This document shows, piece by piece, positions 11,294 to 23,017 of a stretch of 64,000 bases of DNA. The DNA is from Tricholomella constricta (Eukaryota; Basidiomycota; Agaricomycetes; Agaricales; Lyophyllaceae), in contig JAACJP010000007.1 in the NCBI GenBank assembly GCA_013368375.1, forward strand, positions 310,001 to 374,000, read 5' to 3'. The notes under the pieces were generated by a model. That model was given only the letters and a program-made list of their open reading frames with translations. It was not told where the DNA came from and did no database searches. The position numbers and the translations under genes are program-made. Each line of letters opens with the position of its first letter. The stretch's first letter is position 1.

Positions 11294-11652
11294 TGTCACG
11301 AACGTCCCTAACGACCACCCCTAAAGTCACACCCACTACGCTTTCCCACGCACGTCCGCCGTACATATATGACACCACTTTCTTTTCGGACACCTTACCT
11401 CGATATTACCATTTGTTAAGACCAGTTCCTGTTCTCGTTCTCGTTTCTATCTCTCTTTCTCAAATATACTTGGCTTCACACCTGTATCACCTGAGCTCGT
11501 TCGATCGAATTAGCTCCGGTGAACTCCTTCGTCAACGCTCACGACCTCCGAATATCCTTTCGAAGGCCGTTTTCCTTGACGAACGTCAGGCCTGTCCGCT
11601 TCGGTGGTTCCAGAGTACATCTGTAACCGACGTGCTACGCAGAGTCCTAACA
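11294..11652 (+). repeat. LTR2 (359 bp): 3' LTR of A1
   Basis: TGTCACGA...TCCTAACA. TATA-like ACATATATGA at 11363-11372 is followed about 30 nt later by ACCTCGATATTA (11397-11408), the putative mRNA 5' end. CCGCTTCGG is at 11596-11604. LTR4 matches it across the stretches compared. The following bases (GCGCC) would be the 3' copy of A1's target duplication in B; the partner is outside the window. Confidence 0.88.
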
Positions 11653-14011
11653 GCGCCACCCAATAGACAGTTGGAACACCCCCAACTGCATTCATCTCCG
11701 ACACCGAATCCGTCACCAGCGGCAGATGTCATCTGCTACAAATGCGGAAAGAAAGGCCATTACTCGAGAGAATGTAAACAGAAACCGTACCCCGTGCGTG
11801 CTCAGATACGAGCAGCTCGGACTGCAGTTGATGAAGAGGACGATGATTCGGACATGGATCAGGAGGTTGAGGCTGATGACGAGAGTGGACATACCTCTGC
11901 TAATGAAGCGGATAATCCACCTGAGTCGTCGGTAGACAGCGACAGCGATGAACTCATTGAGGTCGATGTCTATGATAATGACTACTACTCCCGAGACAGC
12001 GAGACTGAAGTCCTGAGGGCGATAACGGAATTACCGTTGGATGAAACTCGCCAGGTAAAGATGCGCAAAGTACATCTTCGCGCATCGAAAGTAGCTAAGG
12101 CTCGCCCAGTGCATAAGCGCGACGACAAGGAGTGTCTGGCCACATATGTCAATGTAGGCGGACACGACGCATGGACACTATGGGACTCGGGTAGTACAAC
12201 TACGGGCGTAACCCCGGCATTCTCCCAGGTAGCGGGACTGCGCGTGTATCCGTTGGAAGCACCGATAACGCTGCAATTGGGAACGATTGGAAGTTGCTCG
12301 ACAGTGAACTTTGGGTCTGATGCGTTAGTTAAAACACGCGGATCTGAAGAAATGCTGTATGTCGATATAGCAAACTTTGACCGATATGATATGATTATTG
12401 GTACACCGTTTATGCGGAAGCATGGAGTTATACTTGATTTCGCGACGAATACAGTTGTGGTCAACGGTGTATCAACCGAAGCCACGAAGGTAGACCTCCG
12501 GGATACTGATGGACGGCTGTGCCGCTATCGTACCACGGATAAACCCCGGGATTGACTCCCACGAGTCACAGTAGAAGACGTTCCAGAGGAAGAGGTGCAC
12601 AAAATGCATAGTCTTCCGTCGGACGCGCCATGTCTACTGATGAGCGAGGAAGAGTATATAGATACTCTTCAGGGGGAGAAAGGGTCAACCGAGTATGAAA
12701 AGAAAGACAAAACACACAAAATGCAGCACAAAGAACCCAAATCTTCGCAAATCGATAATTTGGATAGCACTGAGGAGAAGGTAAAATTACCGGAACCACA
12801 AGTGTCGCCACAAGTGGCGCAGGAGAAACCCAAGTGAACATTTTGGGATCGACCTGTACCACATCCGCACGTCGATTGGGCGTACGATCCTCGAATGCCA
12901 TTTGAATGGAACGAGGTAATTGTGTCCATGCATGCATATACGCGAGTCCAAGCGCCTCAAGGCGAGATATATCGCGATGCGCGCCCAGACGAGATATCCG
13001 AACCGTCAGTATACGTCGGGACAATAGCTGGTAGTACTACAGGAAGTACGCCACAGTCACGGCAAGTACGACTGGAAGTACCAGATGAGACGGAAGAACG
13101 GATACAAGCCCTCCGCAATAGGTATGAGAAACCAACCGCGGAAGGGAAGCGACGAAAGAATGGGAATATAAAAATCAAGAGTAAACTCACTACTGAAGAT
13201 TATCCCCGCCTACGTCAGCAATGGCATGATGAATTCCAAGATATGGTGAACGGAACTCCTAACACGTTACCACCGTGGAGGGAAGTTAACCATGAGATTC
13301 ATTTAATCGATGAGAATGCACGGTATCACTATCACTTACCGCGGTGCCCAAATTCGCTGAGAGAAGAATTCCACGCGAAGATAAACCGCTATGTGGATGC
13401 TAAGTGGTGGGATCCACGGTCCGTCAGCCAAGCAGCCCCACTACTGTGCATACCGAAGAAAGATGGTTCGCTACGAACTGCACTAGATGCACGTCAACGA
13501 AACGATAACACCGTGAAAGACATGACACCACTACCCGATCAAGAAATTATTCGGGAAGATGTGGCACGGGCAAAGATTAGATCAAAAATTGATCTAACCG
13601 ACGCCTATGAGCAAGTGCGTATACGACCAGAGGATGTACATAAAACGGCCTTTGCAACTATCGCCGGCACCTATGTCAGCAATATAATGCAGATAGGTGA
13701 CTGCAACGCACCTGCCACATTCCAGAGACTTATGACATCAACCTTTCGCGATTTGATTGGTCGATTCATGCACGTCTACCTGGATGATGTCTTTATCTTT
13801 TCAGAATCGATAGAAGAGCATGAGAAACACCTACAAATAGTATTCGAGAGACTCAGAGCTGCTTCTTTGTATCTGAAATGGAAGAAATGCGAATTATACG
13901 CTGAACGCGTTGATTGCCTTGGACACATTATCGACGATCGCGGTATACACCCTGATGTCGATAAACTAAGCCGCATACGCGAATGGCGAACACCGCGATC
14001 ATATAATGATA
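11653..14011 (+). pseudogene. pol: B1 gag (3' end)-PR-RT, with two in-frame stops
   Basis: Single-frame Gag-Pol fragment. A CCHC knuckle CYKCGKKGHYSREC (11734-11775) is followed by a Glu/Asp-rich linker, an aspartic protease with WDSGS and IIGTPFM, then RT with IPKKDGSLR and VYLDD (YLDD 13777-13788). TGA at 12553-12555 and TGA at 12835-12837 interrupt one continuous frame; CGA is the likely original in at least the second. The gag N-terminus is missing because A1 abuts at 11652. RT stops at the D insertion; removing D and one 7-bp target copy restores the frame to the segment at 18820. Apparent coding upstream of 11653 is only read-through of LTR2. Confidence 0.85.
14005..14011 (+). other. 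Target site duplication, left of D1 (AATGATA)
   Basis: AATGATA at 14005-14011 and again at 18820-18826 flanks D1. One copy restores the RT reading frame of B, which fixes the element ends. Confidence 0.8.
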
Positions 14012-17000
14012 CAGGGCAGGGCACTACAATGTAATGTGACCAACGCTCTAGCGGGCCTATACAGTGTACCGTAGTTGACGCATCCAGCGGGTCCTCTGTG
14101 CTGTAGCGGACCTCTGTACAGTGTGTGGTTGTTAACGAAGTAGCGGACGCAATACACTGTATTGTGGTTTACTGCAGCAGTGGGCTCTCTATACCCACAG
14201 AGAGCCATGGGGCCTGTAGCCAAACCGTCCGGGTATATTGTACGGAATTCACGGCCGGATTCCGGGTCGCATAGTGCACGGAAACTCTGGCTGAATGTGC
14301 ACGGAAACTATGGCTGAATGTGCACGGAAACCACGTTCAAAACCCGGATTGAGTACTGGACAGAAACCACAGCAGCGGGTGCACGAAAATTCTGGCCGAT
14401 ATCTGGATCGGATTGTGCACGGGTAGCTCAGCAACAGTCCAGATCCGGATAGTGCAGGGGAAATGCATGGAAACTGTTGCACGAGCAGTTCCGAAATCAT
14501 GCCCGAAACCCGGATTGAGTACTGGACGGAAGCCACAGCAGCGGGTGCACGGAAATTCCAGCCGATATCCGGATCGGATTGTGGACGGGTAGCTCAGCAA
14601 CAGTCCGGATCCGGATAGTGCAGGGGAACTGCACGGAAACTGTTGCACGAGCAGTTCTGAAATCACGCCCGAAACCCGGATTGAGTGCTGCACGGAAAGG
14701 AAAGCAGCGGGTGCACAGAAATTCCGGCCGATATCCGGACCGGATTGTGCACGGGTAGTACAGCAACAATCCGGATCCGGATAGTGCAGGGGAACTGCAC
14801 GGGAATGGCACGAGCAGTTCCGAAATCTCGCCCGAAACCCGGATTGAGTACTACACGGAAACTAGAGCAGCGGGTGCATGGAAAATCTGGCTGAAGTCCG
14901 GATCGGATAGTGCACGGATAGAACGGAAACAATCCAGATCCGGATAGTGCAGGGGAACTGCACGGGAATGGCACGAGCAGTTCCGAAAATCACACCCGAA
15001 ACCCAGATTGAGTACTGGACGGAAAGTAAAGCAGCGGGTGCATGGAAATTCCGACCGATACCCGGACCGGATTGTGCACGGGTAGCTCAGCAACAGTCCG
15101 GATCTGGATAGTGCAGGGGACCTGCACTGAAACTGTTGCATGAGCAGTTTCGAAGTCATGCCCAAAACCCAGATTGAGTACTGCACGGAAAGTAAAGCAG
15201 CGGGTGCACAAAAATTCCGGCTGATATCTGGACCGGACTGTGCACGGGTAGTTCAGCAACAATCCGGATCCGGATAGTGCACGGAAACTCTGGCAGGATG
15301 TGCACAGAAACTACAGCTGAATGTGCACGGAAACTACATTCAAATCCTGGATTCAGATTGAGTACTGGACGGAAACCACAGCAGCGGGTGCACGAAAATT
15401 CCGGCCGATATCCGGATCGGATTGTGCACGGGGAGCTCAGCAACAGTCCGGATCCGGATAGTGCAGGGGAACTGCACGGAAACTGTTGCACGAGCAGTTC
15501 CGAAATCACGCCCGAAACCTGAATTGAGTACTGCACAGAAGGTAAAGCAGCAGGTGCACGAAAATTCCGGCCGATATCCAGATCGGATTGTGGACGGGTA
15601 GCTCAGCAACAGTCCGGATCTGGATAGTGCAGGGAAACTGCACGGAAACTGTTGCACGAGCAGTTCTGAAATCACACCCAAAACCCGGATTGAGTGCTGC
15701 ACGGAAAGTAAAGCAGCGGGTGCACAGAAATTATGGCTGAAGTCCGGATCGGATAGTGCACGGATAGTACAGAAACAATCCGGATTGGATAGTGCAGCAG
15801 AACTGCACGCAATGCACGAGCAGTTCTGAAATCTCACCCGAAACCCGGATTGAGTACTGCACGGAAACTAGAGCAGCAGGTGCATGCAAATTCCGGCCGA
15901 TATCCGGATCGGATTGTGAACGGGCAGCTCAGCAACAGTCCGGATCCGGATAGTGCAGGGAAACTGCACGGAAACTGTTGCACAAGCAGTTCCGAAATCA
16001 CGCCCGAAACCTGGATTGAGTACTGCACAGAAGGTAAAGCAGCAGGTGCACAGAAATTATGGCTGAAGTCCGGATCGGATAGTGCATGGATAGTACGGAA
16101 ACAATCCGGATTGGATAGTGCAGCGGAACTGCACGCAAATTGAGGCACAAGGTATGCAGAAATTGTGCCCAAAACCTGGATTGAGTACTGCACAGAAAGT
16201 AAAGCCGCGGGTGCGCGGAAATTCCGGCTGAAGTCCGGATCGGATAGTGCACGGATAGTACGGAAACAATCCGGATTGGATATTGCAGGAGAACTGCATG
16301 GAAACTGTTGCACGAGCAGTTCCGAAATCATGCCAGAAACCCGGATTGAGTGCTGCACGGAAAGTAAAGCAGTGTGTGCACAGCGATTCTGGCCAATATC
16401 CGGACCGGATAGTGTGCGGATAGTGCAGCAACAATCCGGATTGAATAGTGCAATAGAACTGCATGGAAAAGAGATACAGAAATCATGCCCAGAACTTAGA
16501 TTGTGTACCACACAGCAACTACAGCAGCAGTTGCATAGATACTCAAGCTGATATCCAGATTAGATAGTATATAGATGGTACAGCAACAACCTGACCAAGG
16601 CATCCAACAGTAGGTGCTCTGAAATTACAGTCAACATTAATGTCCATGGCTTCTATTCACTTTCCATTGTAAGTCTCAGCTTCTGTGCATTGTCTGTGCA
16701 TGCCTGTCCTGCTTTTGTTGACCCATTGCATGTTGGTACCATTACTTCCATGCGACTTCTGCATTCTATTTGCCATGATTCTTGGGAACTTCCATGCATT
16801 TAATGCTGCAGCTTTCAATACTTTTGTCCTGTGGGTTTGTGCTGTGCCATCCAGTTTCAATCCACTTTCTACTTCAGAACATTGTTTCTCTCAATTACAA
16901 TAGAAAATAACTGTGCAAACTTGGCAGGGATTGAGAGATGTTGCAGTAGAAGTGATCAGATAATGTTTCCGCAGTTTACCTACTGACCAGGCAGACTTAG

Positions 17001-18819
17001 CCAGTGTGCACAATTCATTATTGTGCATCACAATTGTGTGCAGAAACACCACACATTGAGGGCCTGAGATGGAAACCCACATTGGAAAGTAAAGTGAGTA
17101 TGGGAAGGGCAGCAAAAGGCCCCCTGCTGTAGGTTCTTTGTGCACTCTGTGCAAGAGATTCTGTGCACAATCCGAGTCAGCTCCCAGCTATTGTTTCTAT
17201 GCACCTTCTGTAGGTCCTGTGTGCTATCCAATCTGTGGTGTTGCTGTATTATTTGTGCACTATTCAATGCGGATATTAGTCAGAATTTCCTTGCACCTGC
17301 TGCTTTACTTTCCGTGCAGTACTCAATCCAGGATTTGAACGTAGTTTCCATGCACGTTCAGCCGTAGTTTCTGTGCACATCCTGCCAGAGATTCCGTGCA
17401 CTATCCGGATCTGGATTGTTGCTGAACTACCCGTGCACAGTCCGATCCGGACTTCAGCCAGATTTTCCATGCACCCACTGCTCTAGTTTCCGTGTAGTAC
17501 TCAATCCGGGTTTCGGGCGTGATTTCGGAACTGCTCGTGCAGTTCCCGTGCAGTTCCCCTGCACTATCCGGATCCGGATTGTTGCTGTACTACCCGTCCA
17601 CAATCCGATCCGGATATCAGCCAGAATTTCCGTGCACCTGCTGCTTTACTTTCTGTGCAGTACTCATTCCGGGTTTCGGGCGTGATTTTGGAACTGCTCG
17701 TGCCATTCCCGTGCAGTTCCCCTGCACTATCCGGATCTGGATTGTTTCCGTACTATCCGTGCACTATCCGATCCGGACTTCAGCCAGATTTTCCATGCAC
17801 CCGCTGCTCTAGTTTCCGTGTAGTACTCAATCCGGGTTTCGGGCGTGATTTCGGAACTGCTCGTGCTGTTCCCGTGCAGTTCCCCTGCATTATCCGGATC
17901 CGGATTGTTGCTGTACTACCCGTCCACAATCCGCTCCGGATATCGGCCAGAATTTCCGTGCACCTGCTGCTTTACTTTCTGTGCAGTACTCATTCCGGGT
18001 TTCGGGCGTGATTTTGGAACTGCTCGTGCCATTCCCGTGCAGTTCCCCTGCACTATCCGGATCTGGATTGTTTCCGTACTATCCGTGCACTATCCGATCC
18101 GGACTTCAGCCAGATTTTCCATGCACCCGCTGCTCTAGTTTCCGTGTAGTACTCAATCCGGGTTTCGGGCGTGATTTCGGAACTGCTCGTGCTGTTCCCG
18201 TGCAGTTCCCCTGCATTATCCGGATCCGGATTGTTGCTGTACTACCCGTCCACAATCCGCTCCGGATATCGGCCAGAATTTCCGTGCACCTGCTGCTTTA
18301 CTTTCCGTGCAGTACTCATTCCGGGTTTCGGGCGTGATTTTGGAACTGCTCGTGCCATTCCCGTGCAGTTCCCCTGCACTATCCGGATCCGGATTGTTGC
18401 TGTACAATGCGTGCACTATCCGATCCGGATATCGGCCGCAATTTCCGTGCACCCGCTGCTGTGGTTTCCGTCCAGTACTCAATCCGGCTTCTGAACGTGG
18501 TTTCCGTACACGTTCAGCCGTAGTTCCCGTGCACATCCTGCCAGAGTTTCCGTGCACTACCCAACCCGGAATCCGGCCGTGAATTCCGTACAATATACCC
18601 GGACGGTTTGGCCACAGGTCCCATGGCTGTCTGTGCGTGTAGAGAGCCCGCTGCTGCAGTAAATCACGATACAGTGTATTGAGTCCGCTACTTCGTTAAT
18701 AACCACACACTGTAAAGACGTCCGCTACAGCACAGAGGACCCGCTGCATGCGTCAACTACGGTACACTGTATAGGCCCGCTAGAGCGTTGGTCACATTAC
18801 AGTGTAGTGTCTGTATGTG
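14012..18819. mobile_element. Element D1: foldback-like non-autonomous DNA element (4808 bp)
   Basis: Ends CA...TG with imperfect terminal inverted repeats of roughly 250 bp (14012-14290 versus 18545-18819 reversed), including the shared CACTACA and GTAATGTGACC. Both arms are arrays of about 163-bp units (TCCGGATCCGG, GTGCAC, GCACGAGCAGTTCCGAAAT): left arm about 14290-16560, right arm about 17270-18545 in opposite orientation. A unique AT-richer centre (about 16560-17270) forms the loop. I find no credible transposase ORF; the long ORFs are translations of the repeats. The architecture resembles Drosophila FB elements, so it probably moves in trans. Superfamily unknown. Confidence 0.75.
17440..18390. 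repeat. 326-bp higher-order tandem repeat in the right arm of D1 (about 3 copies)
   Basis: The segment GATTTCGGAACTGCTCGTGC recurs at a 326-bp period (about 17521, 17847, 18173). Each 326-bp unit is a pair of about 163-bp subunits distinguished by TTGCTGTACTACC versus GTTTCCGTACTATCC. The D2 copy has one more unit. Confidence 0.8.
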
Positions 18820-21236
18820 AATGATATTCAGTGGTTCGTCGGACTAGTAAATTACTTGGGTAACTTCCTACCTGATATTACTGCGTATACGGGACCCCTC
18901 ATGTCCATGATGCAAAACAGGTTGCCGTTTCATTGGAGACCGATCCATGATCGGTGTTTTCAAATGATAAAACAAATATGTTGTAGGACACCAGTCATAC
19001 AGCCTATAGACGTTAAGAATAAAGACCCTATATGGCTTATATGCGATGCCTCGAAGACCGGCGTCGGAGCCATGTACGGCCAAGGACCCACTTGGCAGAC
19101 ATGTCGGCCCACTGGGTTCATGTCGAAGAAGTTCACGAGCGCTCAGCAAAATTATGCTGTACACGAGCTCGAAACTCTTGCGATTCTAGAAGCCCTATTA
19201 AAATGGGAAGATAAATTGGTTGGTTACAATATTCATGTAATCACAGACCACAAAGCGCTAGAGTTCTTCAAAACTCAAGTAAATCTGTCACCGCGTCAAA
19301 GACGCTGGAACGATTATATGTCTCGGTTCACCTTTGACATTACATATGTAAAAGGAGAACTGAACAAAGTAGCTGATTGCTTATCCCGCTACTTTGAAGG
19401 AGACGCACCTAATGAGGTGCAGAGCGTCAACGACTATGTACGCGCTGACGCGCGAATAGATCCAGACGGAGAGGATCTCCCACCTTCACGACTGCAAGAA
19501 GTGGCTGAACGAGTTATTGAAATTCGAGCCATGCAGGACGTGGAAGTGAGGCGTAGTCGCCGCCTCCAGGAACGGCGTGAGGATCGAGAAATCGAAGCCG
19601 CCATTCTGGAAGAGTTTCAGCAACCTACCGTACAGTCTGAATCCTCGACCGGTCAACAACCGGATGGGGCTCCTTCAGAACGCGAACAAACGTTGGGCGA
19701 GGCATTGTTTCAACAGCCCGCACCTGCGCTGCGTCCAGACCCACACCCACGGAATGGCGATGCTTCATTCCTGGAAGTAGTACGGAAAGGTTACAAAACC
19801 GATAAATTGTTCACGGTAATAATGGACAAACCCGGTGAATTCACGTATTTTACACACCGAGATGCGTTAATTTGGACAACGAATCCAGCCGGCGTAGAAG
19901 TTCTATGTGTTCCTCGTGATCGTAAATTGATCACTCAACTCATAGAACAAGCACATACGTCTGTTGGACACTTTGGAGCCCAGCGTACCACGGAATACCT
20001 CCGACGCTGGTACTGGTGGCCCACATTACCGCAGAAGTTCGCAAGTTCTGTCAAACTTGTGAGTCATGTCAGCGAGCCAAGGGTTTGAATCAAAAACCTG
20101 CTGGCAAAATACATCCGCTACCAGTGCCCATTAAACCATGGGACTCCATTGGAACGGACTTTATAGGCCCATTCCCTGAATCAAAAGGCTATAATTACCT
20201 GTGGGTTATTATGTGCCGCATGACGAGCATGGTGCATTTAATTCCAGTACATACGCGCATGACCGCGTCGGAATTGTCCTGGATATACATGCGCGAGATT
20301 GTTCATCTGTATGGTCTTCCTAGTTCTATCGTGAGCGATAGGGACTCGAAGTTCACCTCCAAATGGTGGCGAGAACTTCACAAGATCCTTGGATCGAAAC
20401 TGCTCATGTCCACATCATTTCATCCTCAAACGGATGGACAGACTGAGCGTGCAAACCACAGTATTGGACAAATATTCCGTACTGTGGTGCGCCACGACCA
20501 GAAAGACTGGGTCGATCGCGTAGATATGACCGAGTTCGCACTTAATGCGAGTATATCGGAGACAACCAAATACGCGCCATTCGAACTCAACAGCGGATAC
20601 ATGCCCTCCATGATCAAGGAAATTCGCAGTGATAATGTGATTCCTCGGGGTATTCGCCAGTTCGCAGAACAAGCCCTTTTGAATCTCGCGGAAGCCCACG
20701 ATGCTATTATCGAGGCCCGCGTATTCCAAGCGCTGAATGCGAATAAACGCCGGAGTGATGATCCTAAGATTAGCACTGGTGATTTAGTTTACCTATCTAC
20801 GAAGAACTTAAATCTTCCAAAGGGTAGAGCACGCAAGTTGTGCCCCAAGTTCGTGGGGCCTTATCGTGTCTTGAAGGCAGAGCCAGAAACATCAAATTAT
20901 ACGTTGGAACTGCCTTCCGCGCTTCAGCAGCGCCGCTTACACGCGAAGTTTCATGTGTCTGTGCTGAGACTGTATTACGCTACGGAGGACGCACTGTTCC
21001 CGAATCGAGCGCACCCAGAGCCTTACGACTTTGGTGCACCAGACGACCACGAGTGGTTCGTCGAGGAGATTCTGGGACATAGGTGGTCCGAGGGCGCCAT
21101 TGAATTTCAAGTTCGATGGTCCCTGGGGGACACTATGTGGGAGCCGCGTGAGCACTGCAAATCCCTGGCAGCTCTCGATAGATACCTCGAGCTCCAGGGG
21201 GTGAAGCGTATATCGCAGCTCGCAAAGCTGTGCTGA
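18820..21236 (+). pseudogene. pol: B1 RT end-RNase H-IN-chromodomain, one frameshift
   Basis: Continues B pol after D1. RNase H has ICDASKTG, HELETLAI and ITDHKAL. The integrase zinc region runs over the end of the first frame. A single missing base near 20010-20014 (TGGTGGCCCACATT) moves the frame to 20016-21236. The integrase core has IGTDFIG, VSDRDSKF and QTERANH, so D, D and E are all present. A C-terminal chromodomain (VEEILGHRW ... WSLGDTMWEPREH, about 21057-21210) marks a chromovirus. The frameshift is shared with B2. The stop at 21234-21236 is 141 bp before ORF3. Confidence 0.87.
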
Positions 21237-21377
21237 GGTGTGGCATGCAATGTGCGCCACACAGCCACAGCGTGGCTGGACTCGATCACTTCGATCGAGT
21301 GGAGCTCCGATCGGGGGAGCGAAAAATTTTCTCTCTGCCCCCTTGTGCACTACCACTATCACTAGAAATCGCACCTA

Positions 21378-22643
21378 ATGTCGTCTGGACAAGAATCACT
21401 GAGTTTTCGAGGAAACTCAAGAGGGGGAGGAACGCGTGGACGCCGCGGTCGCAATAACCGCAGCGCTACGAGTAATTCACCTCGCGTACAACATGCGCAA
21501 CAAACTACGCAACCGCAAAACCAAGCACAGTCTCCACTGTCGTTTGGATCGATAGCATACCAGCCAACAATGGTACCGAGCTATCAGCCGTTCAAAGGAC
21601 AGAATCCTTCCAACACAGGCGAGACGCCTGCTCCTGGACCCGCCGTTGAGCGCCTGCATGCTCCAATGGATGTCGATGGACATGGAGCAGGGCAACTCGA
21701 GCCTGGACAGCTGCCTGATGCTAAGAACAGAAGCGTCGAGATGGGACGCCCCTCACAACAGCGTGGTGGTAACAAACCACACCGCCCAAAGGGGGGTGAA
21801 CGAGCCGTTGAAGAGAAGGAAGGAAATCCCTCGAACTCTCACGGAAATACTCGAGGTACGCATGCTGCGCCACGCAACGCACCACATGCTAATATGGGAA
21901 CGAACCCAGACGGTATATTCAACCGCCTCGAGACCGTCGGAGTAGCACCCGACTTTGTAGTCGACTTTATCCATGATGGAATGGCAAGGGTCGTGATAGG
22001 ACAACTACTCGACACCATTGACCGCCTTCAACGAGAAGTTGACCAGCAAACTATGGCTAAACGCCACATCACCGAGGAGCTGCAACGCGCGCTACGTAAG
22101 CGCCCCGCATCGCTGAACGCGATGCCTTATACCGACAAGCGTAGTCGGACGCAGGGTCCTCAGACCGCACCCACATCGGTGCAGTCCATGGCGCCAGCGC
22201 AAGAAATAGGATCTGCGCCCACAAGCACCGCCAAAATACCTCTAGTGATCCCCACTATTGAGGTACCCTTCCTCTTGGCGTACCTCCGCACATTGATGCT
22301 GGACGTATTGTACTTACGATACGTCAGGCCTTTGCGGTGCCCGAGCAGATGCGCGTCGACGATGTACGATTGGTCGACGCTAGCTCGCCTGCCGATGAAC
22401 CGATGCAAGAGACTGTAGAGCCCTCTACCATCGGTACGCTGAAGGAGGAACCAGCAAGCGAAACCGCCGACGAGCGTAGCTTACGAATGAAGCACAACGC
22501 CTCAGTCCGCCGCAACCGCCTTGCTGCAGACCGAGAAGCCAACGAACGCTTGAAGTATAACTTCGAGACATTCGTCGGACGCATTCCAGATACTATTGGC
22601 GTACTACACATCAATGGTACTCCCCAACGCCACAACATGTTTG
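21378..22643 (+). pseudogene. B1 ORF3, N-terminal half, cut by A-family LTR3
   Basis: An extra sense ORF downstream of pol; I recognise no family. It starts MSSGQESLSF with an RGG-like basic patch (SRGGGTRGRRGRNN), then a Gln/Pro-rich region, a predicted helix (LLDTIDRLQREVDQQ) and a second basic helical segment (KHNASVRRNRLAADREANER). The frame changes between 22262 and 22340. A 65-nt GT-AG intron (22263-22327, GTACCC...CAG, phase 0) would join the two frames exactly, but the donor is poor, so a frameshift is the alternative. The ORF is cut at GTTTG 22639-22643 by LTR3; its C-terminal half survives only at 53439-54825. Confidence 0.6.
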
Positions 22644-22988
22644 TGTCACGACCGCCCCTAAACTCGCAATCACTTACGCTTTCCCACGCACGTCCACCGC
22701 ATATATGATGGCACCACTTCTTTTCAGACTCTTTACCTCGATATTACCATTTGTTACGACTAGTTCCCGTTCCCGTTTCTTATTCTCTCTTACTCTCTCG
22801 GTTTACTCGGCTCCGCAATTGTATCACTTGTGCTCATTCATTCGAATAAGCTCCGGTGAACACCCTCGTCAACGCTCACGACCTCCGATTACCCTATCGG
22901 AGCCCGTCTTCCTTGACGACGTCAGGCCTGTCCGCTTCGGTGGTCTCGGAATAACTCCGCAACCAGCGTGCTACGCAAGGTCCTAACA
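22644..22988 (+). repeat. LTR3 (345 bp): 5' LTR of A2
   Basis: TGTCACGACC...GGTCCTAACA. TATA-like CATATATGA near 22700-22708. ACCTCGATATTA at 22735-22746 is about 34 nt downstream of the TATA and is the exact complement of the PBS at 22989-23000. CCGCTTCGG at 22932-22940. It matches LTR5 where compared. Confidence 0.9.
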
Positions 22989-23000
22989 TAATATCGAGGT
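22989..23000 (+). other. Self-complementary primer-binding site (A2)
   Basis: TAATATCGAGGT starts at the first base after the LTR and is the perfect reverse complement of LTR positions 22735-22746. This is the arrangement of Tf1/sushi-group elements that prime minus-strand DNA with the 5' end of their own mRNA. Whether the transcript starts at 22735 is inferred from the TATA spacing. Confidence 0.7.
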
Positions 23001-23017
23001 CTCCCCACCCACCGGAC

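Larger units (their letters stand above)
2288..11652 (+). mobile_element. Element A1: family A chromovirus, 5' end displaced by A0
   Basis: Order: gag fragment (2288-4415), frameshift signal, pol (4382-8873), antisense gene (11074-9078), PPT, LTR2 (11294-11652). It lacks its own 5' LTR and the first ~246 gag codons, where A0 abuts. The 3' LTR is followed directly by the gag zinc knuckle of element B, so A1 probably inserted in B's gag. Pol is inactive (extra C at 6681-6686, integrase Asp to Asn, TGA before the chromodomain), while the antisense gene is open. Confidence 0.8.
11653..22643 (+). mobile_element. Element B, first copy (B1): chromovirus-like element interrupted by D
   Basis: Order: gag C-terminus with zinc knuckle, PR, RT (11653-14011), D insertion (14012-18819), rest of RT/RNase H, IN, chromodomain (to 21236), then ORF3 (21378-22643), cut by LTR3. 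It has no LTR of its own. It ends at GTTTG, the target duplicated by the A3 insertion. The same defects recur in B2, so B was already decayed before the segment was duplicated. Confidence 0.8.

Noticed and set aside
11227..11652. N-terminal part of the 442-codon ORF starting at 11227
   Set aside because: It is a chance open frame through LTR2; B coding sequence starts only at 11653.
14012..14042. Assigning D to CACTA/EnSpm because CACTACA occurs near both ends
   Set aside because: The 7-bp TSD and the reading-frame restoration put the ends about 10 bp outside the CACTA, and CACTA elements make 3-bp (sometimes 2-bp) duplications.
14290..16560. CRISPR-like or satellite array
   Set aside because: Units are about 163 bp with no unique spacers, inverted in the other arm and bounded by terminal inverted repeats and a TSD, so they are arms of a mobile element in a eukaryotic genome.
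14249..18593. Many overlapping ORFs of 60-250 codons on both strands within D1 (and 35372-39248 in D2), with recurring peptides such as PCTIRSGYRPEF
   Set aside because: They recur with the 163/326-bp DNA period in several frames and on both strands, so they are translations of the repeat units and not proteins.
21378..22643. ORF3 as an envelope gene
   Set aside because: No signal peptide, transmembrane anchor or cleavage motif is visible; the protein is basic and helical at the N-terminus and acidic at the C-terminus.
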